A DNA stretch of 64,000 nt from an uncultured bacterium (GTDB taxonomy: Bacteria > Patescibacteriota > Gracilibacteria > Absconditabacterales > Absconditicoccaceae): positions 62,001 through 126,000 of the forward strand of contig CAMVNA010000001.1 in NCBI GenBank assembly GCA_947168725.1, read 5' to 3'. Below are positions 10,518 through 20,134 of this stretch, piece after piece. Under the pieces are notes generated by a model. The model had not been told where the DNA came from and did not search any database. It worked only from the letters and a program-made list of their open reading frames with translations. The first letter of the stretch is position 1; each line of letters begins with the position of its first letter. Position numbers and translations under genes: made by a program.

Positions 10518-11522
10518 TTAGTTCAATTTTTGGCAAACATCTCTAAATGTACAATGTTCACATTTTTTCTCGCTTGTAGTCTTACGAAACATCATCAAAT
10601 CAACTGGCTGATTTTTATATGGATTTTGGTCTACTAATAGTTGTTTTTGCTCCTCCACATCATGTTTAATTTTTTCTATGATTCAGTCTATATCTTCTTG
10701 TTTCAAGATTCCTCCATATGAATTCATACTATCTAGGTAAACCTCATATGCTTCGATTTTTATTCAGTTGAGAGATGTAAGTCATTTTTTCAAAAGCATT
10801 TTTAATGCATAAACTTTCAACTGATCACTTATAGAATTATCCAAAACCTCTTCTTTACCTGATTTCCAGTCTAAGATTAAGAAATCCGTATCTGAAAAAG
10901 TTGCTCAAAAATCTGGTCAAGCCATTACAGACACATCTCTGAGTCAAATTCTTGAAACATCTACTTTCATAGACTCGAAATCTGGAGTTCTAGGATGTTC
11001 TACATAAACAAATTTAGCAGTATTAAAGTAATCTTGGACTTTTTCGTTTCGAGGACTAGCGATAAAGCGATCTAAATTTCCACAAACTTTTTCAATAGCT
11101 GGTTCAAGTAGGCCATCCGCATCTTCACCATAAAAATGTTCGGAAAGTCAGAATTTTCAAAAAAAATCTTCACGGTCTTCGTAATCTCTTTCTTTGGAAT
11201 AATCAAAATCTGCTTTCATTTCTCTTCTCATGTTATTTTTTAGTTCTTCGATCTTTTCTTCTGTAATTTCTCATTTTTTTAAGGCGTGTAAGTAATCTGA
11301 AAGCAAAAAATGAGATTTTTCTCATACTCGCATTTCTATGCTTTTTAGTCACTTCAAAAGCAAAGTTTCAGCTCGTAAATCTGGATTATCCTGTTTTAAT
11401 GCAAATGTGTAATAATTCAAAAAATACTTTCTTTCACAATATTCCAAAAGCGTAATTCTAGTATTAGACCATGAAAGAGTTTTCTTTGGTTTCCTAATAG
11501 GACGAGATGGTGAATAGTTCAT
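10518..11522 (-). CDS. PD-(D/E)XK nuclease, RecB/Cas4-like
   Basis: 334 aa. The N-terminal NTRITLLEYCERKYFLNY resembles the SxSRxxxFxxCPxKY entry of the RecB/AddB/Cas4 nuclease superfamily. The catalytic core PDFGATFSDTDFLILDWKSGK (around residues 195-220) carries the D...D-x-K pattern, followed by QLKVYAL. The C-terminus KCEHCTFRDVCQKLN holds three clustered cysteines which, with the N-terminal Cys, could bind an iron-sulfur cluster as in Cas4 and AddB. No cas genes or CRISPR array are present, so a DNA repair or processing role is more likely. Confidence 0.8.
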
Positions 11523-11614
11523 TTTTATATGAGAAAAATATAAATCTCTATGAAGATATTGATTTAAAGTAAGATTTTTTTTTGCAATTACAAGTGAAAG
11601 AAAAATTTTGGTAC

Positions 11615-11643
11615 GAAAAAAGGATAACGTAATTCGCTATCCT
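11615..11643 (-). terminator. Terminator after the 69-aa membrane protein gene
   Basis: On the minus strand AGGATAGCG AATT ACGTTATCCT forms a near-perfect stem followed by a run of six T residues. Confidence 0.75.
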
Positions 11644-11668
11644 ATACAATGCATTGTAAGTAGAAAAC

Positions 11669-11878
11669 TTAGCTTAACTGTTGAGTCATTTCAACATTTG
11701 TGCTAGCAAAATCTGATTCTGCATTTGCTAAACTAGCGTTAGCATCTACCAACAAGAATCACATTACAGCAGCAAAAATTGTTACTCCATAACAAACAAT
11801 ATCTCTACATACTTTTTCTTTCTTTGTTCTGCAAGATTCTTTCTTGTAGAATAGATTTCTTTTTGTTGTCTTTGGCAT
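11669..11878 (-). CDS. Small basic membrane protein, 69 aa
   Basis: The first 30 residues are Lys/Arg/Cys-rich (MPKTTKRNLFYKKESC), followed by one hydrophobic segment (VTIFAAVMGFLLV, residues about 33-46) and a short polar tail rich in Ala and Ser. This is a single-pass topology with a positively charged cytosolic N-terminus. It is expressed from its own consensus promoter. That promoter is almost identical, including flanking bases, to the one before the NlpC/P60 gene, so the two are probably co-regulated. No family is recognised. Confidence 0.7.
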
Positions 11879-11911
11879 TTTGTTTGCATGTTAAAATATA
11901 AATACAAATAT

Positions 11912-11939
11912 ATTATAATATATTTTTTTGTTTTGTCAA
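11912..11939 (-). promoter_or_regulatory. Consensus promoter of the 69-aa membrane protein gene
   Basis: Minus strand TTGACA (11939-11934), 16-bp spacer, TATAAT (11917-11912). It is preceded by a GTCCxCAAAAAT box shared with the promoter at 12688-12715. Confidence 0.8.
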
Positions 11940-11967
11940 ATTTTTGAGGACTTTTTTATGTTGTTAT

Positions 11968-12006
11968 AAAAAACAGCTACTTATGGATACAAAGAAGCTG
12001 TTTTTT
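11968..12006 (-). terminator. Terminator after the NlpC/P60-like gene
   Basis: AAAAAACAGCT and AGCTGTTTTTT form an 11-bp stem around a 17-nt loop. It lies between the two minus-strand genes, ending the upstream one (start 12655) before the promoter of the next. Confidence 0.75.
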
Positions 12007-12046
12007 ATTTTAATAATTTTATAGATTGATGATGAAAAAATGTAGC

Positions 12047-12655
12047 CTAAGCATTCATATCTTCATGTCTTATCACAATACTTGGTTTCCGATTAGCATA
12101 AGAACTTTCTGCATTTCTTATGTCAATCTCTTTTCAGCTACTATCTCAACGTTTCCTGTCTTTATTTGAGTGTGCTCATATACTTTGATTTTCTCATGCA
12201 TAAAATTCAACATGACTACCAGGTCTTCGCACCACATCTCATTTTTTTAAATCTTTTATTCCAGTATAAGGTATTTCTTTAAATCAATTTTTCTTGAGCT
12301 CTTTTGACAAACCGGAACCACCACTTCATTTTGTATCAAGAATTCAAGCAGCATTCATTGATGCCCAAATAAGACCCGAGCAATCATATTCTCAATTCCC
12401 ATGTTTTCATCGTCAATATCAATTAGAATCATCCATTGCAATATTTTTAGCATAATCAATGGCTTTATCTATTTTTTCTTCCATGTCTGTTTTTTCTAAA
12501 CTCTCATCATTAAAATTGGAGATATTATCAGATTTTGCAATCGGTTCTTGACCACTAAAATAGTTTCTAAAAAAATTTTTTCAATTAAAAACTCTCGCAA
12601 CATTATTATCAATATTATATTCCCCATTTTCTGGAAATTTTTCTACCATTTTCAT
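12047..12655 (-). CDS. NlpC/P60 (CHAP-like) peptidoglycan hydrolase
   Basis: 202 aa. The catalytic Cys lies in GEYDCSGLIWASMNAAG (around residues 95-110) and the catalytic His in PGSHVEFYAGE (around residues 150-160), the order and spacing of NlpC/P60 cysteine peptidases that cut cell-wall peptides. The GGGSGLSKEL-like stretch and Lys-rich linker between them are usual. There is no clear signal peptide, so export could use another route, for example the nearby type IV machinery, where such enzymes open the wall (an inference). An alternative start two codons later (MVEKF) is possible. Confidence 0.78.
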
Positions 12656-12687
12656 TTTATTAATATGTAAAAACATTTGTTTTCTTA

Positions 12688-12715
12688 ATTATATAATTAA
12701 AAAATGATTTGTCAA
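12688..12715 (-). promoter_or_regulatory. Consensus promoter of the NlpC/P60-like gene
   Basis: Minus strand TTGACA (12715-12710), 16-bp spacer, TATAAT (12693-12688). The 15 or so bases upstream of the -35 match those before the promoter at 11912-11939. Confidence 0.8.
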
Positions 12716-12900
12716 ATTTTTGTGGACTTTTTTGTTTCATGTGATAGCAACTTGACTTTCTAGGCAAAAAAAATATTTATAAATCAGAATTTTTATTCTT
12801 TTTTTAATCTAATAATGAAAATTTTTGCTTAATGACAAGCTTCCCGAAAGTTTTGAAACTGATTTCAAAAAAAGTTGATTTTATATTTTAAGCAAAAAAT

Positions 12901-14073
12901 ATGTTAGATAAAAAAGAATTACAACAATCTGAGCCACTTCGTGTATTCCTTGTAGACTTAGTGGACAAAAATACAAATAAAGAAGAACTTCATGATAGAA
13001 TGAGAGAACTGGAAAATCTCGTTGAAACGTACGGATGAATCGTAGTTCTCCAGAAATATCAGAAAAAAGACGTTCCAGACCCAAAAACATATGTCTGAAA
13101 ATGAAAATTAGATGAAATTATCCACGATATGCTGCTTTTGAAAGCTAATCTTTTGATAGTAGGAAATGCTCTGAAACCATCACAGATTTGGCAGATCAAT
13201 GAAAAATTACGTGTGGTGTCAGAAGAACATAAACTGGATCCAAAAATGGAAGCTCGAGACCGTATCGACCTGATTTTGAAAATATTTGAAAAACATGCTA
13301 CAAGCTGAGAATCTCGCTTACAAATCCAGCTCGCAGCGATTAAACATATGTGACCTAGAATTTATAGAATGTGAATGGATTTGTCCAAGCAGTGATGAGC
13401 TGCTTCATGATGATGAGCATGAGCAACACGTTGATTATGAGAAACTAATACTGAAAGAATGAAAAGACATCTCAAAGAGCAGACTCTGAAAATAGAAAAA
13501 AAACTCGTTGAATATGCTAAAATGCGTAAACTTCACCGTGATGCGCGCATAAAAAAATGAATGCCGACTGTATGAATTGTTGGTTATACAAATGCTGGAA
13601 AATCTTCACTTCTAAACGGTTTGACCAAAAAATGAGTTCTCGCTGAAAATAAACTTTTCGCTACATTATGAACGAATGTGGGAAATTTATACGTGATTAC
13701 TGATCCAGTTACATGAAGATGAAAAGAGATACTTCTAAACGATACAATCTGATTTATCCGTGATTTACCTCCAAAATTGATTAAATCTTTTTCTTCTACT
13801 CTGGAAGATAGCATAGAGTCAGATTTATTATTACATGTGATAGATTCTAGTGATCCATTTGTCGAAGAAAGAATTTCTGTGGTTCACGATGTATTATCCG
13901 ACATTTGAGCCAATCAAAAAAGAATTTTAGTTTTCAATAAGATAGATTTAATCGATGGAGAAAAACTGAATGAATTGAAAGAATTATTTCCAGATGAGGA
14001 TAAAGTTTTCATCTCAGTTAAGTGAAGTGTTTGATTGGATGAACTAAAAAATCTGATAGCCAAGAATGTGTAA
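12901..14073 (+). CDS. hflX: GTPase HflX
   Basis: 390 aa, the usual length. The N-terminal domain has the YVGKGKLDEI motif and GARDRIDLIL-like region, then the linker GESRLQIQLAAIKHMGPR and a glycine-rich GGAASGGGAGAT loop typical of HflX. The G domain has G1 GYTNAGKSSLL (around residues 226-236), G3 DTIGFIRDLP and G4 NKIDLI. HflX rescues or splits stalled 70S ribosomes under stress. Most glycines in the G-rich loop are UGA. It is a single gene ahead of the ribosomal-protein cluster; the start is the first ATG after an AU-rich leader. Confidence 0.95.
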
Positions 14074-14222
14074 CAATATAAATCAAAAATCAATTTTAAC
14101 CAAATATTCATTCACAAACGTGCGCTATAATACAGCTTTTTATCTTTTTTTTCAAGATTTTTAATATTAAGTTTCGGCGTAAAAACTACTCAAATTCGAA
14201 ATTGATATAAATTATCAAAATT

Positions 14223-14252
14223 TTGACTTGATTTTGTTAAGGAATTTATTAT
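14223..14252 (+). promoter_or_regulatory. Probable promoter of the S12-S7 ribosomal operon
   Basis: TTGACT (14223-14228), 18-bp spacer, TATTAT (14247-14252), about 60 bp before the rpsL ATG in a 240-bp gap that otherwise holds only AT-rich sequence. Confidence 0.5.
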
Positions 14253-14313
14253 ATACATTTTCACTGTGATATTTTTTCAGAGAAAAATTTACTTATTTCC
14301 ATTAAATTACGGA

Positions 14314-14730
14314 ATGCCAACTATTAATCAATTAATTAAACAAGGTAGAAGCAAAAAAAAGAGCAAATCAAAGGCTCCAGTGCTTCAGTATGGATTAAAC
14401 AAATTAAAGGGAGACAAAAAGGTTGAAAGACCAGCTCCATTCAAAAGATGAGTATGTTTAAAAGTTTCCGTAATGGGACCTAAAAAACCTAATTCTGCTC
14501 AAAGAAAATTTGCTAAAGTTAGATTATCTAACTGATCAGAAGTTTTGGCTTATATTCCTGGAGAATCTCACTCATTACAGGAGCACTCAGTAGTGCTAGT
14601 ACGTGGATGACGTGTTAAGGATCTTCCATGAGTAAAATATCATATCGTTAGATGAAAATATGATGCTAATCCTGTAGCAGATCGTAAAAAGTCTCGTTCT
14701 CTTTATGGAGCAAAGAGACCTAAGAAGTAG
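14314..14730 (+). CDS. rpsL: 30S ribosomal protein S12
   Basis: 138 aa. MPTINQLIKQGRSKKK start, then VCLKVSVMGPKKPNSAQRKFAKVRL and the conserved [24 protein letters not shown], ending in a basic tail. S12 lies at the decoding centre. Residues of the PKKPNSA loop include the lysine that streptomycin-resistance mutations alter in other bacteria, and here it is the wild-type Lys. ATG 14314 was chosen over an upstream in-frame start because it gives the exact family N-terminus. RimO, which modifies S12, is encoded at 28.5-29.9 kb. Confidence 0.98.
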
Positions 14731-14786
14731 GATTAAATTTGTGAAACTATAAGAATATATTTATTTAGTGTTATTGTGTTGTACAC

Positions 14787-15239
14787 ATGAGTAAACCAAC
14801 AAGTGCTGTTATTCAGAAATCAAATGAAGAAAAGTTTATCAATCATTTGATGAAAAACGGAAAGAAAAGCGTTGCTAGAAGAATTTATGCAGATGCTCTT
14901 AAAGAAATTAAAAAAGCTGGACATATGAATCCTGCTGTAGTAGTTCAGGCTGCTATCGAGAACGCTTCTCCAAATATCATGATTAAATCAAAGAGAATTG
15001 GTTGAGCTGTATACCAAGTTCCTGTAGAAGTAAAACCTGCAAAAAGATTTTTCTTTGCTACAAAATGGATTCTTGATGCTGCTAGATCAAAGGCTGGTAA
15101 ACCAATGTCTCAGAAATTAGCTGAAGAATTAATTGCTGCTTATGGAAATCAGTGAGCTGCTGTAAAGAAGAAGGAGGAAGCTCATAGGATGGCTGAAGCC
15201 AATAAAGCTTTTGCTTATATGGCAAAGTATGTTAACTAA
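14787..15239 (+). CDS. rpsG: 30S ribosomal protein S7
   Basis: 150 aa. Motifs include KFINHLMKNGKKSVARRIYADAL, NASPNIMIKSKRIGGAVYQVPVEV and the C-terminal KEEAHRMAEANKAFAYMAKY. It nucleates assembly of the 30S head. It follows rpsL by 56 bp, the usual str-operon pair, but fusA and tuf do not follow. Confidence 0.97.
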
Positions 15240-15281
15240 TTAAGATAATAATATTAAACTTTATCTCTTATCTGTGTTATA

Positions 15282-15551
15282 ATGTGAGATACTAATGGAA
15301 GAAAAATTAAACATTTCCTTAAAAGACTAACTTGGCATAGAAAAAAGTCTTGTACTAGAAATGATAAAGCAATTGATCGATATATTTTAATCCTAAAGAA
15401 AGAGCAGAAATTCTGAGCTGATGATAGATGGGTTAAAAGAACTAAAGAAAAAGCTGAGCTTAGATTAAAGAAGCTTGGAATATCTCATGCAAAGATCAAA
15501 GAAGTTCTCGAATCTAGAGGACATAAAGATTTATCATCTAAAGTTGCTTAA
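15282..15551 (+). CDS. Unknown 89-aa basic protein in the ribosomal cluster
   Basis: Lys/Arg-rich (MGDTNGRKIKHFLKRL start, then KELRLKKLG-like segment and KIKEVLESRGHKDL). It has one Trp-His-Arg-Lys-Lys patch and no membrane segment. It lies 42 bp after rpsG and 4 bp before the next small gene. Its composition and position between ribosomal-protein genes suggest an RNA-binding or ribosome-associated protein of this lineage, but no family is recognised. A TATAAT-like string overlaps its ATG and may be chance. Confidence 0.6.
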
Positions 15552-15555
15552 CACT

Positions 15556-15699
15556 ATGAGACTTAGAACTAATGCAAAAAGAAAGCTAAACAAGGCTTTA
15601 GTTAGAGTTGAAAAAACTGTGATTATGGATGTTCGTAAGAACCTTGATCAGCAGAAAAAATGGAAAGCTAAGGTTGTAAACAGCAAATCTGCTAAATAA
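15556..15699 (+). CDS. Unknown 47-aa highly basic protein in the ribosomal cluster
   Basis: MRLRTNAKRKLNKALVRVEK start, then a Lys-rich C-terminus. Nearly half of the residues are Lys, Arg or Asn. It starts 4 bp after the preceding stop and lies 28 bp before rplS. Size and charge fit a small ribosomal protein or RNA chaperone. Comparison by eye with bL34, bL36, bS20 and bS21 gave no match. Confidence 0.55.
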   Translation: MRLRTNAKRKLNKALVRVEKTVIMDVRKNLDQQKKWKAKVVNSKSAK

Positions 15700-15727
15700 A
15701 TTTTAAATTATTGATGCTTTTGTTCCC

Positions 15728-16261
15728 ATGAACTACGAAAGATTACAAAGCGTATATAGCAAGAATGGATATCCAATTCTTCCTGTTAGAACTGGTATGC
15801 TTATTGAAGTACACGAAAAAGTTTGAGAAGGTTCTACTGAGAGAATTTGGAAATTTAGAGGATTGGTTATCAAAACTAAAAAAGAAAACCATCCTGATGG
15901 AACATTCACTATGAGATGAACTTGTTCAGGTGTGACTGTAGAAAAGATTTATCCTTTCTCTTTCAATAAATTCGAAAAAGTTCTTCTATTAGATGAATAC
16001 AAAGTTAGAAAATCTAAGCTCTATTATATGAGAGATAAAATCTGAAAGGATGCTAGACTAAAAAGTATCATTTCAGCTGAGAATAGAGATTCAGATTTGT
16101 TAAAGAAGTTAAAAACTTTTGAAGCTCCAAAAGCTGAAGAAAAAGAAGAAGCTAAAGAGGTTGTAGAAGAAAAAGTTGAAACTCCAGTTGAACCAGAAGC
16201 ACCAGTAGTTGAAGAAGCACCAAAAACTGATGAAGCTCCTGCAACTGAAGCTGCAGAATAA
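15728..16261 (+). CDS. rplS: 50S ribosomal protein L19 with acidic C-terminal tail
   Basis: 177 aa; the first about 120 match bL19 (GMLIEVHEKVGEGSTERIWKF, RGLVIKTKK, CSGVTVEKIYPF, KVRKSKLYYMRDKIGKDARL). The remaining about 50 residues are a Glu/Pro/Ala/Thr tail (EEAPKTDEAPATEAAE) not found in ordinary L19. L19 sits at the 30S-50S interface. The neighbouring L25 carries a very similar tail. Confidence 0.93.
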
Positions 16262-16297
16262 TTAAATATCATTTTATCTATTGAATAGATTGTGTAA

Positions 16298-16906
16298 ATG
16301 AAACTTTCAGTTAAAAAGCGTGATATCCATGGGAAGAAAGTTAAGAATCTGAGAGCTCAAGGATTAGTTCCAGCTGTAATATATGGTAAACATGTAAAAG
16401 CTGAATCTATATCTTGTGTAAAAAATGATCTTCTCAAGGTTTATAGAGCTGCTTGATATTCTACACCTGTTGAACTTACAGGAGATGTAGATCACTTAGT
16501 TCTTATCAACTCATTACAATTAGATCCAGTATCTGATGAAATAATTTCTGCAGATTTCTTGGCTGTTAGTAGGACAGAAAAAGTATCTGCAAAGATCCCT
16601 GTAGTTACATTCTGAGAATCTCAACTTGAGAAACTTAATGAAGGTAAAATTATGCAGGTTAGAGACGAAATCGAAGTTGAAGCTTTACCTCAAGATTTGC
16701 CAAACAAATTCGAAATCGATGTTTCAGTATTACAAACGGTAAACGATGTATTCTTCATTAAAGATTTGAAGGTTTCAGATAAAGTTACTATATTAGATGA
16801 TCCTGAGTTACCTATCTTAACTGTTGCTGTAATCGAAGATGAACCAGCAGAAGAAGGTGAAGAAACTGCAGCTACTACAACTGAAGAAGCTCCAAAAGCT
16901 GAATAG
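16298..16906 (+). CDS. rplY: 50S ribosomal protein L25 (Ctc/TL5 form)
   Basis: 202 aa, the long two-domain form. The N-terminal 5S-rRNA-binding domain has LSVKKRDIHGKKVKNLRAQGLVPAVIYG. The C-terminal beta domain has EALPQDLPNKFEIDVSVL, typical of TL5/Ctc. It ends in an acidic Ala/Thr/Glu/Pro tail (residues about 182-202) like that of the adjacent L19. Start 36 bp after rplS. Confidence 0.93.
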
Positions 16907-16945
16907 TAATCAGAATTTATTTTAACTATCTTTTAAGAAAATATA

Positions 16946-17134
16946 ATGGCGAGAGTGTGTTATTTTACCGGGAAAAAAACTAAATCCGGAAATTCTAGAT
17001 CTCATTCAATGAGAGCAACTAAAAGATCTTTCAAACCAAATTTGATTAATAAATGGGTTAGATTGGAAGATGGTTCTTCTGTAAAGGTAAAAATCAATTC
17101 AAAATTATATAAGAAATTTAAGTGATTTCTCTAG
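16946..17134 (+). CDS. rpmB: 50S ribosomal protein L28
   Basis: 62 aa. [22 protein letters not shown] is followed by [12 protein letters not shown] and the short strand [15 protein letters not shown], all in bL28 order. Only the penultimate glycine is UGA. Confidence 0.93.
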
Positions 17135-17178
17135 AATTTTGATAGAAAAAATGTATATATAGTTCACTTATAAAAATT

Positions 17179-17288
17179 AAGTAAGAGTGATAAGGGGTAG
17201 TAGCTCAGTCGGTAGAGCAACAGCCTTTTAAGCTGGTGGTCCTGGGTTCGATCCCCAGCTACCCCAAATTGATACTCTTACTTTTTTG
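17179..17288 (+). terminator. Outer stem around tRNA-Lys ending in a T-tract
   Basis: AAGTAAGAGT before the tRNA pairs perfectly with ACTCTTACTT after it, and the second arm runs into TTTTTT. The whole tRNA forms the loop of the stem, which could serve as processing substrate and terminator. Confidence 0.65.
17194..17266 (+). tRNA. tRNA-Lys(UUU)
   Basis: Acceptor GGGGTAG pairs with CTACCCC; D arm GCTC/GAGC; anticodon loop CTTTTAA with anticodon TTT; T arm CTGGG/CCCAG with TTCGATC loop. Discriminator A; CCA is not encoded. A 9-10 bp inverted repeat brackets the gene. Confidence 0.95.
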
Positions 17289-17374
17289 TTTATGAATAAA
17301 ATTTCACTTGAGAATTTGTTTATTATATTTATGTTATTCGTGTAGAAATGGTTTTTATGTAAATAAAAATTTTT

Positions 17375-20095
17375 ATGGAGTTTGTTTCAAAAATATTAAA
17401 ATTCTTCATTAAATTACGTTATCAAGTAAACGTTTCTTGACTTGAATTGCTTGATTCAGATGGACCTAAACTATTTTTTCCATCTCATATAGCTCTAATA
17501 GATCCTATAATTCTTTTTGCATTTTTATGAAAAAGAAAAAGAATAAAACCTGTTGTAACTGAAAATTACTACAATGTACCTATTTTAAGACAGATTTTTG
17601 ACTTAATTTGAGCAATCCCTGTGCTTGATCTAACTAGGGATAAAAATAAAGAATTGGATACTTCAGAAATAGTTTGAAAAGTTATAAAAGGGCTTAAAAA
17701 TAATTATAATGTTTTACTTTATCCTCAATGAGCACTAGCTCGCCAATGATTTCAATCTATTGTTGGTAAGAAAACGGCTTTTTATGCTTCTCAGCAGGCT
17801 CCAAAAGATACAAAAATTCTTACTATAAATATTCATTGACTTTGGGGTTCTCGTTCATCTCGAGCCTGGACATGAAAAAGACCCAATCTTGCTATTTTTT
17901 TCTTAAAAGGTTTACGATTTATTATTTGAAATCTGTTTTTCTTCGTACCTAAAAGAAAGGTTGATATTGAAATTAAAGATTCTACAGAATTACTCCATAA
18001 AATGGAAAAAAAATGAATAGATATTTTCAACCAAGAATTAGAAAAATTCTATAATTCCAAATGAGAAGAAAAAATAACTTATCTTTCAGGTTTGTGTTGG
18101 TATGATACTGTGGCAAATCATAAAGAACCAAGTGTAATTAAATGATCTATTAAAGATTTACAAAGATCAACATTTAAATCTAATGCTGAAATTTCTTCAA
18201 AAGTTTTGGATAAAATCATAACTATCATCAAAAAAATAAAGCCTGAATATTCTGGAGAGATAAATGTTGATACTAATTTAGTGCTTGATTGTTTTTTCGA
18301 TTCTCTTGATATGGCAGAATTAAAATCAACAGTACAATCAGTTTTTGAAAATTCTTCTAACCCACCTCTTTTGGATTTAAAAACTGTATGAGATGTGGCT
18401 ATGATGGCTATTTGAAATTCTAATACAAATGAGAAATTAAAACCTTGTAATTGGAATGCTACAAAAGATGCTAGAGTAATATATTCTCACGTAAAATTAC
18501 TTCTTAATGAAGACTCGACAATTTTAAGTTTAATGAAAGAAACCTTCAAAAATGGTAAAAATCTTAGTTTTTGTTATGATTGAGTTTTTTGAGTTCAGAG
18601 TAGAAAAGATTTTGTAATAAAAGCATATTTGATAGCCGATTTACTCAAAAAAATGCCAGGAGAAAGGATTGCGATAATGCTACCATCTTTAACTGCTACT
18701 TCATTACTAATAGTGTGATGCTACTTAGCAAAAAAAATTCCAGTTATGATGAACTGGACACAATCAAATGAAGCCTTCTCTCATTGTATTAAAACTCAAA
18801 ATGTAGAGGCGATTTTGACTTCTAAATCTTTTTTTCAGAAAATTCAAACACCTCGATTAAAGAAGTATGATATGATATTTTTTGAAGATATTTTAAAAGA
18901 TATATCATTAATACAAAAATTGAAGGCTGTATTTAAAACTAAGAGATTTAAAATTCCTACAAATATTTCCAAAATTGCTGTAGTTTTATTTACCTCATGA
19001 AGTGAAGCATTACCAAAGACTGTCGAGTTAACCCATGAAAATATATTGCATGATATACTATGAACAGCATGATTAGTGTGACTAAAGATGAATGATGTAG
19101 AATTGTGTTATTTGCCACCATTCCATTCTTTTGGATTTATTCTATGAATTGCAATTCCTCTAATAACATGAGTTAGAATTGTATTTACTCCTGATCCAAA
19201 TGATTCAAAGACGATAGCAAATTTAACTGAACATACAAAAACTACATTCATAGCTTCTACTCCAACCTTCCTTAATGGAGTAGTTCAAAGTGCAAAAGAA
19301 AATCAGCTTGATTCTTTACGTTTTGCTGTTGTATGAGCTGAGAAATGTCCAAAAGATTTGTTCATAAAATTCTCTAAAAAAGCTCCAAAAGCCACGATTA
19401 TAGAATGATATTGAATTACTGAATGTAGTCCAATCATCGCAGTTAATCCATTTAAACGCAATGCAAAAATTAAAAGATGAACGGTTTGATTACCTATACT
19501 TTGAGAAAGTGTTAAAATTGTAGATATAGATACAAACAAAGAACTTCCAGTAAATAAAGAATGAATGATTCTAATCAGATGATTAAATATGTTTTGATGA
19601 TATATAGATCCAAACCTTGAATCGCCGTTTGTTGAAATAGATTGAAGCCAACGGTATAGGACATGAGATCTCTGATTTTTTGATAAAGATGGATATTTAA
19701 CTATATCTTGAAGATTAAAAAGATTTGTAAAAATTGCCTGAGAAATGATCTCTTTGCCTGCAATTGAAAGCCTTCTTTCTCGTAAGTGGAAAAGTAAAAA
19801 TTGAGAAGAGTGTTTGGCAATTGAAGCAGAAGAAAAAGATGGAGATGTTTTATTAACTTTATTTACTACGGAAAAACTTGAAAAATCCGAAGTAAATGAT
19901 TACTTACATGAGCAATGAGCAAGAAATTTAGTTAGTATCGATTCGATAATTCAGCTGAAAGAAATTCCCATGCTTGGTACATGAAAGGTCGACCATGTTC
20001 AGTTAAAATGATTTTTAGAATCAAATACAACGAAACAGACTAGGAAAATCTCATCAAAAAAACAAACAAAAACATCAAAAAGGAATCAAGAATAA
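17375..20095 (+). CDS. Fused acyltransferase / acyl carrier protein / AMP-dependent acyl ligase (Aas-like)
   Basis: 906 aa with three parts. Residues about 1-215 are a PlsC-type acyltransferase (HIALIDP, the HxxxxD motif, near residue 36, and a PQGALARQGF block). Residues about 270-355 are an acyl carrier domain whose FFDSLDMAEL carries the Ser for phosphopantetheine near residue 309. Residues about 400-890 are an adenylating enzyme (FTSGSEALPKTVELTH near residue 538, EGYGITECSP near 678, RTGDLGFFD near 768, and GKVDHVQLK near the end). The arrangement resembles Aas, which reacylates lysophospholipids. The built-in carrier domain fits with the phosphopantetheinyl transferase encoded next. Suggests uptake or recycling of host fatty acids. 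Confidence 0.88.
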
Positions 20096-20134
20096 AAAAG
20101 AATATGTTTATTTTCCTTTTTTAAGATAATTGTT

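Noticed and set aside
10518-11522. Cas4 of a CRISPR system
   Set aside because: Nuclease core fits the broader RecB/AddB/Cas4 group, but there are no other cas genes or repeat arrays in the window.
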